NCBI GenBank assembly: GCA_016294035.1
Contig: JAEDCT010000010.1
Location: 23,771-87,770 of the forward strand
Reading direction: 5' to 3'
Length of the DNA: 64,000 bases
DNA from: Treponema sp.
GTDB lineage: Bacteria > Spirochaetota > Spirochaetia > Treponematales > Treponemataceae
The notes under the pieces are model-generated. The model ran no database searches. It was not told the origin of the DNA and was given only the letters and a program-made list of their open reading frames with translations. A program made the position numbers and the translations under genes. This document shows positions 57,614 through 64,000 of the stretch, piece after piece; the stretch's first letter is position 1, and each line of letters begins with the position of its first letter.

Positions 57614-58168
57614 TTAGTTTAGCTGATTGATGGAAATTACAGATCCGTGCTGAAGGTATTCAATTGCTTCCAGTGCAGCATCGTGCGCCTTGAGTGATGA
57701 ACCTCCAGCTGCTTCCCTGACAACCTTCACGAAATAATCATTCTGGTGTGCATCAGCACATGTGTAGTGAACGCAAACATCAGTAAGCAGGCCGATGACA
57801 TAAAGTTTTTTTACTCCAAGCCCTTTTAATAGCAAATCCAGGTCCGTGTGAAAAAAGCAGCTGTAACGTCTTTTGATCATTTCAAATTCTTTTCCGTTAT
57901 CTTCTGGAACAATCAGGGGATGATAGTCTGCGGCTTTTGTTCCCTCAATGCAGTGAATTTTTTCGTCACCATCAAGTTCACGGCCAAAGTCTACAACCTG
58001 TTTTCTGTGAACCTCGCGAAAAAAAATAACTGGAAGTTTTTGCTTGCGGAATGAATCAATTACCTTGACTGCATTTTTTACAACTGAGTTTCCATTCATT
58101 TCTTCAGGTAAATCATTAACAAATTGATTTTGAATATCAATGACAATAAGTGCACTGTCTTTTTCCAT
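57614..58168 (-). CDS. Isochorismatase-family cysteine hydrolase (possible ureide/biuret amidase)
   Basis: A 184-residue hydrolase with the Asp-Lys-Cys set of the family: VIDIQNQFVNDLP (Asp11), EMIKRRYSCFF (Lys) and GLLTDVCVHYTCADA (Cys). The HCIEGTKAADYHP segment is shared with nicotinamidase-like members. Family members include nicotinamidase, ureidoacrylate amidase, biuret and triuret hydrolases. The nearby allophanate hydrolase makes a biuret- or ureide-type substrate attractive, since biuret hydrolysis yields allophanate; this is inference. SD GGAG lies 7 bases before the ATG. It is divergent from the DUF1989 operon. Confidence 0.85.
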   Translation of the reverse strand: MEKDSALIVIDIQNQFVNDLPEEMNGNSVVKNAVKVIDSFRKQKLPVIFFREVHRKQVVDFGRELDGDEKIHCIEGTKAADYHPLIVPEDNGKEFEMIKRRYSCFFHTDLDLLLKGLGVKKLYVIGLLTDVCVHYTCADAHQNDYFVKVVREAAGGSSLKAHDAALEAIEYLQHGSVISINQLN

Positions 58169-58304
58169 ATTATGCTCCTGTTTGATTTGCAGCTAGTTTA
58201 ATAAATTTTCCACCAATCATAATCACCGGGAATAATGATTTTGAATTCTACTTTAGTTCTATTCAAACGAACGTAAGTTGAAAAGGAAATAATTTTTATG
58301 GTTG

Positions 58305-58351
58305 ATTACAGCCTTGCTTAATTTGTCTATATTTTCACCATCAAACAAATT
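58305..58351 (+). promoter_or_regulatory. Putative promoter and inverted repeat before the DUF1989 cluster
   Basis: ATTACA (58305-58310), 17 bases, TATATT (58328-58333) is a plausible promoter. An inverted repeat AATTTGT (58320-58326) / ACAAATT (58345-58351) surrounds the -10 and start point, a possible operator. No known guanidine riboswitch motif is recognisable in the leader. Confidence 0.45.
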
Positions 58352-58369
58352 AGTCAGGAGGCATTGATT

Positions 58370-59089
58370 ATGCAGAGAATATGGAACAAGGAATTTAAGC
58401 CGGGTGAGGCCTGGTCAGGTTGTGTTGGTCGTCAGAAGTACATTCATTTTAAGGCACTTGGTGATAATGCCAACGTCTCAATTCTTCTCTACAACATGAG
58501 AGATAATTCTGAGCGCTATAACATGCCGGATTCTCTTAAGGCTCAGTTTACTGCACATTTAACTAAAGGCAATGTTCTTATGAGTGACAACGGTCGAGTT
58601 CTTGCATCAATTGTGGAAGATTCAACTGGATGGATTGATTCCATTAGTGGAGTAACAACCCGTGCTCAGACTGATGAAAAGTACGGCAAGACAACATATC
58701 AGGTTCAGAGAAATGATTTTTACCGCTGTGGATATGACAACTTCAAGATTGAACTTGTTCGCAATGGAATGAGCAAGAGAGACATTGTTCCATGCGTGAA
58801 TTTGTTCAGCAAGGTTTATGTAAAGGAAGACGGTTCAATGCATTATGTTACGGATTTCAGCAAGAAGGGTGACACTATTACCCTGAGAACAGAAATGGAT
58901 GTTCTTGTTGTGGTTTCAAACACTCCAAATCCACTTGATCCGTCAGAAAAGTATCCGTCAGTCCCTGTTCAGATGGAAGTATATGATGCACCAAAAACTG
59001 ATCTCACAGATTATTGCGTGAACTTCCGCGACGAAAACTATCGTGCATTTGAAAACACCTGGGACTATTACAATTTGCTGGGACTTTAA
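58370..59089 (+). CDS. DUF1989 protein, urea-carboxylase-associated type 1 (pair 1, A subunit)
   Basis: A 239-residue member of DUF1989, group 1 (UAAP1-like). Conserved parts are PGEAWSGCVGRQKYIHFKAL, NMPDSLKAQFTAHLTKG, EKYGKTTYQVQRNDFY, GMSKRDIVPCVNLFSKV and VVSNTPNPLDPS. In bacteria that use guanidine, such proteins pair with a second DUF1989 protein as carboxyguanidine deiminase acting between a carboxylase and allophanate hydrolase. Here the motif aligned to HD in the other copies reads WID (Ile89). SD AGGAGG lies 8 bases before ATG 58370; an in-frame TTG six bases earlier is not needed. Confidence 0.85.
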   Translation: MQRIWNKEFKPGEAWSGCVGRQKYIHFKALGDNANVSILLYNMRDNSERYNMPDSLKAQFTAHLTKGNVLMSDNGRVLASIVEDSTGWIDSISGVTTRAQTDEKYGKTTYQVQRNDFYRCGYDNFKIELVRNGMSKRDIVPCVNLFSKVYVKEDGSMHYVTDFSKKGDTITLRTEMDVLVVVSNTPNPLDPSEKYPSVPVQMEVYDAPKTDLTDYCVNFRDENYRAFENTWDYYNLLGL

Positions 59090-59131
59090 TCAGCACAGAG
59101 TTTTTTATTGATTATTTATTTGGAGGATTTT

Positions 59132-59791
59132 ATGTACGGATTTATTGAAAAGGATTCAACACTGGATATTAAGGATGCAGTTTATTCTGAAGAAGTTGAG
59201 GCAGGACTTGGATGGATGCATGTTCTCAAGAAGGGTCAGTCATTCAGAATTATTGACCTCAAGGGAAACCAGGCTGTTGACACGACTTTCTATGATTTGA
59301 ATGATCCAAGCGATCACTATGGTGCAGTTCCAACAATTGTTGCCCAGAAGAATATTTATCTTACTACAGGTTCAATTTTGAGAACAGAAAGCGGTAAGCC
59401 GATTCTCAAGATTACTGCAGACAAAACCGGGCGACATGATACTTTGGGAGGCGCTTGTTCAAGACAGAGCAACACTGTCAGATATGCACGTGAAAAGGAA
59501 TACATGCATGCCTGCCGTGACAGTTTCATGCTTCAGCTTGCTGATTGCGAGTACGACATCAAGAAGCGCGACCTTGCTCCAAACATCAACTTCTTTATGA
59601 ATGTTCCAATTACAGAAGACGGATACTATAAATTTGATGATGGTGTTTCTGCTCCGGGAAAATATGTTGAGATGGAGGCTTTGGAAGATGTAATGATTCT
59701 GATTTCAAACTGCCCTCAGCTGAACAATCCCTGCAATGCATATAATCCGACTCCGGTTCAGTGCGTAATCTGGGACAAGGTTACAGAATAG
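59132..59791 (+). CDS. DUF1989 protein, urea-carboxylase-associated type 2 (pair 1, B subunit)
   Basis: A 219-residue DUF1989 protein of group 2 (UAAP2-like). It shows DAVYSEEVEAGLGWMHVLKK, LKGNQAVDTTFYDLNDPSDH, GRHDTLGGACSRQSNTVRYA with His102, HACRDSFM and LISNCPQLNNPCNAYNPTP. It follows the A subunit by 42 bases with its own SD GGAGG, and should form a heteromer with it. The usual function in guanidine users is deimination of carboxyguanidine; here the substrate is uncertain because no carboxylase gene is in view. ATG 59132 was chosen by SD position; the longer frame starts in the intergenic leader. Confidence 0.85.
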   Translation: MYGFIEKDSTLDIKDAVYSEEVEAGLGWMHVLKKGQSFRIIDLKGNQAVDTTFYDLNDPSDHYGAVPTIVAQKNIYLTTGSILRTESGKPILKITADKTGRHDTLGGACSRQSNTVRYAREKEYMHACRDSFMLQLADCEYDIKKRDLAPNINFFMNVPITEDGYYKFDDGVSAPGKYVEMEALEDVMILISNCPQLNNPCNAYNPTPVQCVIWDKVTE

Positions 59792-59821
59792 TTTCTTAGA
59801 GTTTTTTTGTGAGAGGTTAAT

Positions 59822-61525
59822 ATGAAACATTTTCCTGAGCGGCTGTCAATAAAGTGGCTGGAGTCTGTCTATGAATCTGGTGATTTTACTCCGGCAGATG
59901 TTGTCAATGAGATCATTTCGAGAAGCATGAAATATATTGAAAAGAATATCTGGATTGTTCCTCCTTCACATGATCTTATTGATTCCTATGTTGCGGGTCT
60001 TCCCCCAAAATCTGAAAAGACTCCCTTGTGGGGAATTCCTTTTGCAATCAAGGATAATATTGATCTTGCAAATGTTCCTACAACTGCAGCTTGCCCGGAG
60101 TATTCCTACACTCCAAAAGAAAGTGCAACTGTAGTAAAGAAACTTATTGAAGCAGGTGCAATTCCTGTTGGAAAGACAAATCTTGATCAGTTTGCAACTG
60201 GACTTGTTGGAACAAGATCTCCTTATGGTGAGTGCCACAATGCCTATCAGGATGAAATGATTTCGGGAGGTTCATCATCAGGTTCTGCAGTTGGAGTTGC
60301 CCTTGGCCTTTGTGCATTTGCTCTTGGTACTGATACTGCAGGAAGCGGACGTGTTCCAGCCATGTTGAATTCCCTGATTGGATACAAGCCTCCTTTTGGT
60401 TCCTGGTCAACAAAGGGTGTCGTTCCTGCCTGTGCAAGTCTGGATTGCGTGACGGTTTTCACGGGATCTTTTGAAGAGTCTGAATTAGTTGATTCTGTTG
60501 CCCGCGGTTACGACACAGACTGTATCTGGTCAAGAAAAATTGAAAAGAAGGGAGATGTTCTTCCAAAGAAAATTTATTTGCCTTCTGAACTGCCGGTGTT
60601 CTACGGTGAATGGAAAAATTCATATCAGAAAAAATGGGAAAATGCAGTTTCAAGAATAAAGTTACTCGCAAAAAATCGTAAGGTTTGCGTTGAAGAAATC
60701 AGCTATGAAATGTTCCAGAAGGCTGCCCTCATTCTTTATGAAGGAGCTTACGTTGCAGAACGCTGGGAAGATCTCAAGGACTTTGTTGAGTCAAATCCGG
60801 GAAAGACTTTCCATGTTACTGAAACAATTCTCCGTTCTGGAGGAAAGACAGAGAATACTGCTGCAAAGCTTTTTGGAAACATTCATGAGCTTCAGATGTA
60901 CAAGCACAAGACCCGGGAAATTCTTGACGGTGCCGTAATGATAATGCCTACTGCTGGAGGAAGCTTTACCCGTGATCAGGTTAGGGAAGACCCAATCAAG
61001 ACAAACAGTCAGATGGGACTCTATACAAATCACTGTAATCTTCTTGATCTTGCAGCTGTTGCAATTCCAGAAAATTCACGTGACAGGAAATATCCTTTTG
61101 GAATAACTTTGTTTGCGCTTCATGATTCTGAAAATTTTTTGAGTGCCCTTGCAAAGGAATTCCTTTCAACTGAATCTGTGGAACTTGCCGTATGCGGACT
61201 GCACAAAAAAGGATTCTCCCTTGAAAGCCAGTTGATTGAGCTTGGTGCAAAATTCGTAAGGAATGACACTACTTCCAGTGAATACAAAATGTACAAGCTT
61301 GATACAATTCCGTCTAAGCCAGGACTTGTTAAGGTCAAGAAAGGTAATTCCATTTCTCTTGAAATCTATGAGATTTCCAAGGAAAAACTTGGAATCTTCA
61401 TGGATCGTGTAAATCAGCCTTTGAGCATTGGAAACATTACTCTGGCAGATGGTTCAGTCGTAAAGGGATTTTTGTGTGAAAGCCTTGCCGTGAACGGTTG
61501 TGAAGAGATTCAGGATTGGGTGTAA
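59822..61525 (+). CDS. atzF: Allophanate hydrolase
   Basis: Splits allophanate (carboxyurea) to two ammonia and two CO2. The 567 residues comprise an amidase-signature domain (1 to about 430) with Lys in FAIKDNIDLANVPTTAAC, the ISGGSSSGSAVGVALG loop and Ser in GTDTAGSGRVPAML, followed by the specific C-terminal domain (about 440-560; LPLSIGNIT-like region, GFLCE). Length fits AtzF (about 600). The Ser-cisSer-Lys set is complete. It lies between the two DUF1989 pairs, 30 bases after pair 1. Relatives acting on other amides are unlikely because of the C-terminal domain. Confidence 0.92.
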   Translation: MKHFPERLSIKWLESVYESGDFTPADVVNEIISRSMKYIEKNIWIVPPSHDLIDSYVAGLPPKSEKTPLWGIPFAIKDNIDLANVPTTAACPEYSYTPKESATVVKKLIEAGAIPVGKTNLDQFATGLVGTRSPYGECHNAYQDEMISGGSSSGSAVGVALGLCAFALGTDTAGSGRVPAMLNSLIGYKPPFGSWSTKGVVPACASLDCVTVFTGSFEESELVDSVARGYDTDCIWSRKIEKKGDVLPKKIYLPSELPVFYGEWKNSYQKKWENAVSRIKLLAKNRKVCVEEISYEMFQKAALILYEGAYVAERWEDLKDFVESNPGKTFHVTETILRSGGKTENTAAKLFGNIHELQMYKHKTREILDGAVMIMPTAGGSFTRDQVREDPIKTNSQMGLYTNHCNLLDLAAVAIPENSRDRKYPFGITLFALHDSENFLSALAKEFLSTESVELAVCGLHKKGFSLESQLIELGAKFVRNDTTSSEYKMYKLDTIPSKPGLVKVKKGNSISLEIYEISKEKLGIFMDRVNQPLSIGNITLADGSVVKGFLCESLAVNGCEEIQDWV

Positions 61526-61649
61526 AGTCCTGGAAAGTAAAAATATCAGGTGACCAAAAGTTCTATTATTGTCCTGGTAAAATCAAACTTTAATGGAATG
61601 TCACAAAAATCAAAAGAATGTACAGTATGTGCAACATTCGAAAAATACA

Positions 61650-61719
61650 AAGGCGTATGAAATTTCAGTGGGTGCTTATTGCACTTGTTGCAGCTGGAAT
61701 TCATACGCCTTATTTTTTT
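61650..61719 (+). promoter_or_regulatory. Terminator-like attenuator hairpin before DUF1989 pair 2
   Basis: AAGGCGTATGAA (61650-61661) pairs perfectly with TTCATACGCCTT (61700-61711), extended by an inner TTCAG/CTGGA stem and a small GTGC/GCAC loop. ATTTTTTT follows at once, and the SD TGGAGG begins at 61721. A terminator so close to the next ribosome binding site, between genes of one pathway, suggests conditional attenuation of pair 2. Alternatively it simply ends the first operon and pair 2 has an unseen promoter. Confidence 0.65.
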
Positions 61720-61731
61720 CTGGAGGTATGA
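61657..61731 (+). CDS. Possible 24-residue hydrophobic leader peptide
   Basis: An ATG in the left arm of the attenuator opens a 24-codon frame (begins MKFQWVLIALVAAGIHTPYF) ending in TGA one base before the start of the next gene. The ribosome binding site is weak (AAGG, 3 bases upstream). If translated, ribosomes would open the hairpin and couple to the DUF1989 gene. It could also be a chance frame. Confidence 0.25.
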   Translation: MKFQWVLIALVAAGIHTPYFFLEV

Positions 61732-61732
61732 A

Positions 61733-62461
61733 ATGAATACAAACTCTGTGATTTGGAGCAAAACTCTTATGCCTGGTGACAGATGGTCAGGCAGTATTGG
61801 AAAGGGGAAGATTATCAGGTTTACTGCAATGGGTGACGGAGCAAATCTTGCCATGCTTATGTACAACTTCTATAACCTTTCAGAGCATTACAATGCCCCA
61901 GATACAATGAAGGCTCAGCATACATTTTTCCTTACAAAAGGACATGCAATTATCAGTGATATGGGCCGTGCATTGGCTTCAATTGTTGATGATACCTGCG
62001 GATGGCATGACAGCGTAACAGGCTATACAACACCTGCAATGACAGATGAGAAATATGGAAAGACAACTTATGAAGAACAGGGAAATGCATATCTTAAAAA
62101 CGGTCAGCAGAATTTCATAAATGAACTTACAAAAAACGGAATGAGCAAGCGTGACCTGATGCCACCGGTAAACTTCTTTTCAAAGATTGATGCTGATGAA
62201 AAAGGCAACATGATCTTTTGTCCTGACAACTGCAAGAAGGAAATGACTGTTGCAATAAGAACTGAAATGGATGTTTACATGGTTTTGTCAAATACGCCAA
62301 ATCCAATGGATCCATCAAAAACTTATCCGTCTGTGCCAATTCAGATTGATATTTCAAATGCAAATCCTGTTGATGCATCAGACTATTGTGTTTGTTCTTC
62401 AAAGTATACAAGAAGAGCTTTTGAGAATACCTGGGAATACAATCTTCTTCTTGGAAAATAA
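61733..62461 (+). CDS. DUF1989 protein, urea-carboxylase-associated type 1 (pair 2, A subunit)
   Basis: A 242-residue second copy of the group 1 DUF1989 protein: LMPGDRWSGSIGKGKIIRF, NAPDTMKAQHTFFLTKGHA, DTCGWHDSVTGYTTPAMTDE with His92, NGMSKRDLMPPVNFFSKI and VLSNTPNPMDPSKTYPSVP. It is clearly a paralogue of the protein at 58370 but keeps the His lost there. SD TGGAGG precedes ATG 61733; the longer frame from 61679 would start inside the attenuator. It follows allophanate hydrolase after a 207-base gap holding the hairpin. Confidence 0.85.
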   Translation: MNTNSVIWSKTLMPGDRWSGSIGKGKIIRFTAMGDGANLAMLMYNFYNLSEHYNAPDTMKAQHTFFLTKGHAIISDMGRALASIVDDTCGWHDSVTGYTTPAMTDEKYGKTTYEEQGNAYLKNGQQNFINELTKNGMSKRDLMPPVNFFSKIDADEKGNMIFCPDNCKKEMTVAIRTEMDVYMVLSNTPNPMDPSKTYPSVPIQIDISNANPVDASDYCVCSSKYTRRAFENTWEYNLLLGK

Positions 62462-62477
62462 TTGATTGGAGGTAAAT

Positions 62478-63131
62478 ATGTCAATTTCATTTGAAAAGGT
62501 TCAGAGTAATAGAAACATAAAGGATGCAGTTTACACAGAATCAATTCCTGCAGGTCTTGGATACATGAAACCACTGATGAAGGGACAGGTGCTGAGAATC
62601 GAAGACACATTTGGAAATCAGGGTTTGGATTTTCTTTGCTATGACCTTCACAATCCGGAAGATCATTACAGCTCAACTCAGACAATTGTCAGACAGAAGA
62701 ATATTTACATTAACGCAGGAACAACTCTTGTGACAGAAAGTGGAAAGGAACTTCTGAAGATTGTAGCAGATACCTGTACCTGCCAGGATACACTTGGTGG
62801 TGCCTGTGCATGTGAGAGCAATACAGTCCGCTATGGTCACCACACACTTCACATGAGAACCTGCAGGGACACATTCCTTGATAACATTGCGGATCATGCA
62901 GACAAGTACAGCAAGGTTGATCTGGTTCCAAACGTGAATATCTTTGCTCAGATCCTGAAACTTCCAGACAATACATTTGAGTTTCTGGATGGAATTTCGG
63001 CACCAGGATCTTACATCGAATTTGAGGCAATCAATGACACAATGATTTTGATTTCAAACTGTCCTCAGATTAACAATCCATGTAGCGGATTCAAGCCTAC
63101 AACAAACAAGATTTATATTTTTGAAAAATAA
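62478..63131 (+). CDS. DUF1989 protein, urea-carboxylase-associated type 2 (pair 2, B subunit)
   Basis: A 217-residue second copy of the group 2 protein: DAVYTESIPAGLGYMKPLMK, DTFGNQGLDFLCYDLHNPED, TCQDTLGGACACESNTVRYG, MRTCRDTFL and LISNCPQINNPCSGFKPTT. The His of the HDTLGGAC motif in pair 1 is Gln103 here. SD TTGGAGG lies 5 bases before ATG 62478, 16 bases after the A subunit, so the two form a coupled pair. The PII genes follow 22 bases later, implying one transcript. Confidence 0.85.
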   Translation: MSISFEKVQSNRNIKDAVYTESIPAGLGYMKPLMKGQVLRIEDTFGNQGLDFLCYDLHNPEDHYSSTQTIVRQKNIYINAGTTLVTESGKELLKIVADTCTCQDTLGGACACESNTVRYGHHTLHMRTCRDTFLDNIADHADKYSKVDLVPNVNIFAQILKLPDNTFEFLDGISAPGSYIEFEAINDTMILISNCPQINNPCSGFKPTTNKIYIFEK

Positions 63132-63153
63132 AACATACCGGAGGAAATCGATT

Positions 63154-63480
63154 ATGAAAATGGTAAAGGCAGTAGTTCGTCCAGAGAAGGCAGCAGAAGT
63201 TCTGGAAGCATTGAATAAAGAAGGATTTAGTGCAGCTTCGAGAATCAGCATTCTGGGTAGAGGTAGACAGCGTGGTCTCAAGGTAGGAGACGTTGTTTAT
63301 GATGAGATCCCAAAAGAGATGATCATGATGGTAATCGAAGACAAGGATCTTGATAAGGTTACAAAGATTCTTGTTGAGTCTGCAAGAACTTCCAAGGAAG
63401 GTGCTTTTGGTGATGGAAAGATATTTGTTCTTCCAGTTGATAAGGCTGTGACAATCAGTACCGGCGAAGAGAAACTCTAA
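63154..63480 (+). CDS. Nitrogen regulatory PII-family protein, NifI1-like
   Basis: A 108-residue PII trimer subunit: KMVKAVVRPEKAAEVLEALN at the start, a T-loop region GRGRQRGLKVGDVVYDEIPK and the C-terminal GDGKIFVLPVDKAVTISTGE. The sequence is closest in style to NifI1, the PII that with NifI2 inhibits nitrogenase in archaea and anaerobic bacteria in response to 2-oxoglutarate and ATP/ADP. SD GGAGGAAA is followed by ATG 63154, 22 bases after the DUF1989 gene. No nitrogenase gene is in the window. It probably tunes this nitrogen cluster or a product encoded downstream. Confidence 0.85.
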   Translation: MKMVKAVVRPEKAAEVLEALNKEGFSAASRISILGRGRQRGLKVGDVVYDEIPKEMIMMVIEDKDLDKVTKILVESARTSKEGAFGDGKIFVLPVDKAVTISTGEEKL

Positions 63481-63495
63481 TCGAAGGGAGCTTTT

Positions 63496-63843
63496 ATGAA
63501 GCAGGTAATAATCATAATCAGAACAAATAAATATTTTGAAACAAGGGATGCCCTCCAGAAGGCAAACTTTGGTGCAATCAGTGAAAAGGAAATCATTGGT
63601 CGCGGAAAGAAGGAAGGTCATTACACTGCAGTAACTGGAGAAGAGTCCCATGCTCATTATTCATTTTCTGCAAAAAGAATGATTGAGGTTTACGTGCGTG
63701 ATGAGGATCTGGATCACCTGATCAAAACTGTAGTCAATGTGAACCAGACTGGCACTGCAGGTGACGGAAAGATTTTTGTTTTGCCGGCTGAGACTGCAAT
63801 CAGAATCAGAACTGGTGAAAAGGATATTAACGCCATCATGTAA
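63496..63843 (+). CDS. Nitrogen regulatory PII-family protein, NifI2-like
   Basis: A 115-residue PII protein beginning MKQVIIIIRTNKYFETRDAL, with a longer, Tyr/His-rich T-loop region (GRGKKEGHYTAVTGEESHAH) and the C-terminal TAGDGKIFVLPAETAIRIRT. Size, order and T-loop difference fit the NifI2 half of a NifI1-NifI2 pair, which form a hetero-oligomer. It starts 15 bases after NifI1 with SD AAGGGAG. The next known feature is the four-hairpin repeat, which may lie before a further gene of the system beyond the window. Confidence 0.82.
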   Translation: MKQVIIIIRTNKYFETRDALQKANFGAISEKEIIGRGKKEGHYTAVTGEESHAHYSFSAKRMIEVYVRDEDLDHLIKTVVNVNQTGTAGDGKIFVLPAETAIRIRTGEKDINAIM

Positions 63844-63883
63844 TTTGTGCGCTGATACTATCGTGGAAATTTTTATAGGAGTT

Positions 63884-64000
63884 GTAAGATAAAACCGCTA
63901 AAATAGCGCGGCTTTATCTTACCTAAAGTTTGCGTTGCAAACTTAATTATTGAACTGCTGTTCCTCATTACATTACGGAACAGCGTAAAAAGTCAATCGA
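63884..64000 (+). repeat. Four-hairpin dispersed repeat, copy 2 (cut by window end)
   Basis: The 117 bases match 12231-12346 with one inserted A and one C-to-T change. Hairpins 1-3 are complete and hairpin 4 begins (AAAAAGTCAATCGA). TTTTTATAGGAG lies just upstream, identical to the sequence that follows copy 1. The near identity over 51 kb implies recent copying or strong constraint. Confidence 0.85.

Noticed and set aside
58251..58369. Guanidine riboswitch (ykkC classes I-III) before the DUF1989 operon
   Set aside because: The conserved loops and ACGR hairpin pairs of these classes are not visible. A single TTCAA/TTGAA repeat around ACGAACG is too weak.
61526..61732. Sigma54 promoter upstream of the nitrogen genes
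   Set aside because: No GG-N10-GC arrangement with the flanking consensus could be found in this gap or before 58370.
1..64000. CRISPR array, prophage or complete insertion sequence
   Set aside because: No regularly spaced repeat-spacer pattern, phage structural genes or transposase frame was seen. The only tandem array is the 123-bp pyrH-tail repeat, which has no variable spacers.

Overview
The window looks like part of a spirochaete chromosome, most likely a gut or rumen Treponema. This rests on moderate GC, a beta-barrel outer-membrane protein ending in Phe, a PilZ protein, a two-domain cyclic-nucleotide-binding protein, an archaeal/spirochaete-type UMP kinase, a CBS/DRTGG family II pyrophosphatase, GTP-dependent PEP carboxykinase, and the IorAB-PaaK aryl-acid module. 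The species cannot be fixed from sequence reading alone.

Layout. 0-1.6 kb: ilvC (minus). 1.8-3.3 kb: a degraded accessory islet with a truncated cytosine methyltransferase, DUF3791/DUF3990-type small genes and a broken DUF3990 gene. 3.4-9.6 kb: uvrC, with start codon back to back with a secreted LamG/Fn3 protein, then a large TPR protein. 9.6-16.1 kb: fused aspartokinase-homoserine dehydrogenase and an iorA-iorB-paaK operon. 16.2-21.7 kb: PilZ and TPR proteins, then a minus-strand group (DUF192 lipoprotein, secreted protein, cNMP-binding protein, murB). 21.8-27.2 kb: cysS, ECF sigma factor and anti-sigma factor, a transglutaminase-like protein lacking its catalytic Cys, and pyrH, whose 3' end is copied into a tandem repeat. 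27.5-30.2 kb: glucosaminidase-like lipoprotein, TetR regulator, porin-like protein. 30.3-36.3 kb: a DNA-repair operon sbcD-sbcC-Y-family polymerase-YolD-like under a perfect palindromic operator. 36.3-47 kb (minus): tRNA-Asn, mnmG, gatB, a ThyX-like gene, gatA, gatC, a pyrophosphatase and htpG. 47-53 kb: rhomboid-like pseudoprotease, trkA-trkH, pckG. 53-58 kb: VapBC-type toxin-antitoxin pair, SGNH lipoprotein, XRE regulator, orphan ABC substrate-binding lipoprotein and metallo-beta-lactamase-fold hydrolase. 58-63.8 kb: a nitrogen-scavenging cluster.

The most interesting region is 55.4-63.8 kb. Two complete pairs of DUF1989 proteins (relatives of the urea-carboxylase-associated or carboxyguanidine deiminase subunits) flank an allophanate hydrolase and are followed by two PII proteins of the NifI1/NifI2 type. 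An isochorismatase-family hydrolase is transcribed divergently, and an NMT1/SsuA-like binding protein lies upstream. No guanidine or urea carboxylase is present in the window. A terminator-like hairpin sits directly before the second DUF1989 pair. The set suggests a nitrogen-regulated route from a guanidine- or ureide-like compound to ammonia that is not the textbook arrangement.

Non-coding structure is rich. It includes a family of short inverted-repeat elements with 8-bp target duplications (three full copies), a near-identical four-hairpin repeat at 12.2 kb and at the window end, a 123-bp tandem repeat carrying the pyrH tail, a terminator with the thrA promoter nested inside it, and eight promoters whose -10 box ends 6-10 bases before an ATG with no ribosome binding site, which predicts leaderless mRNAs.
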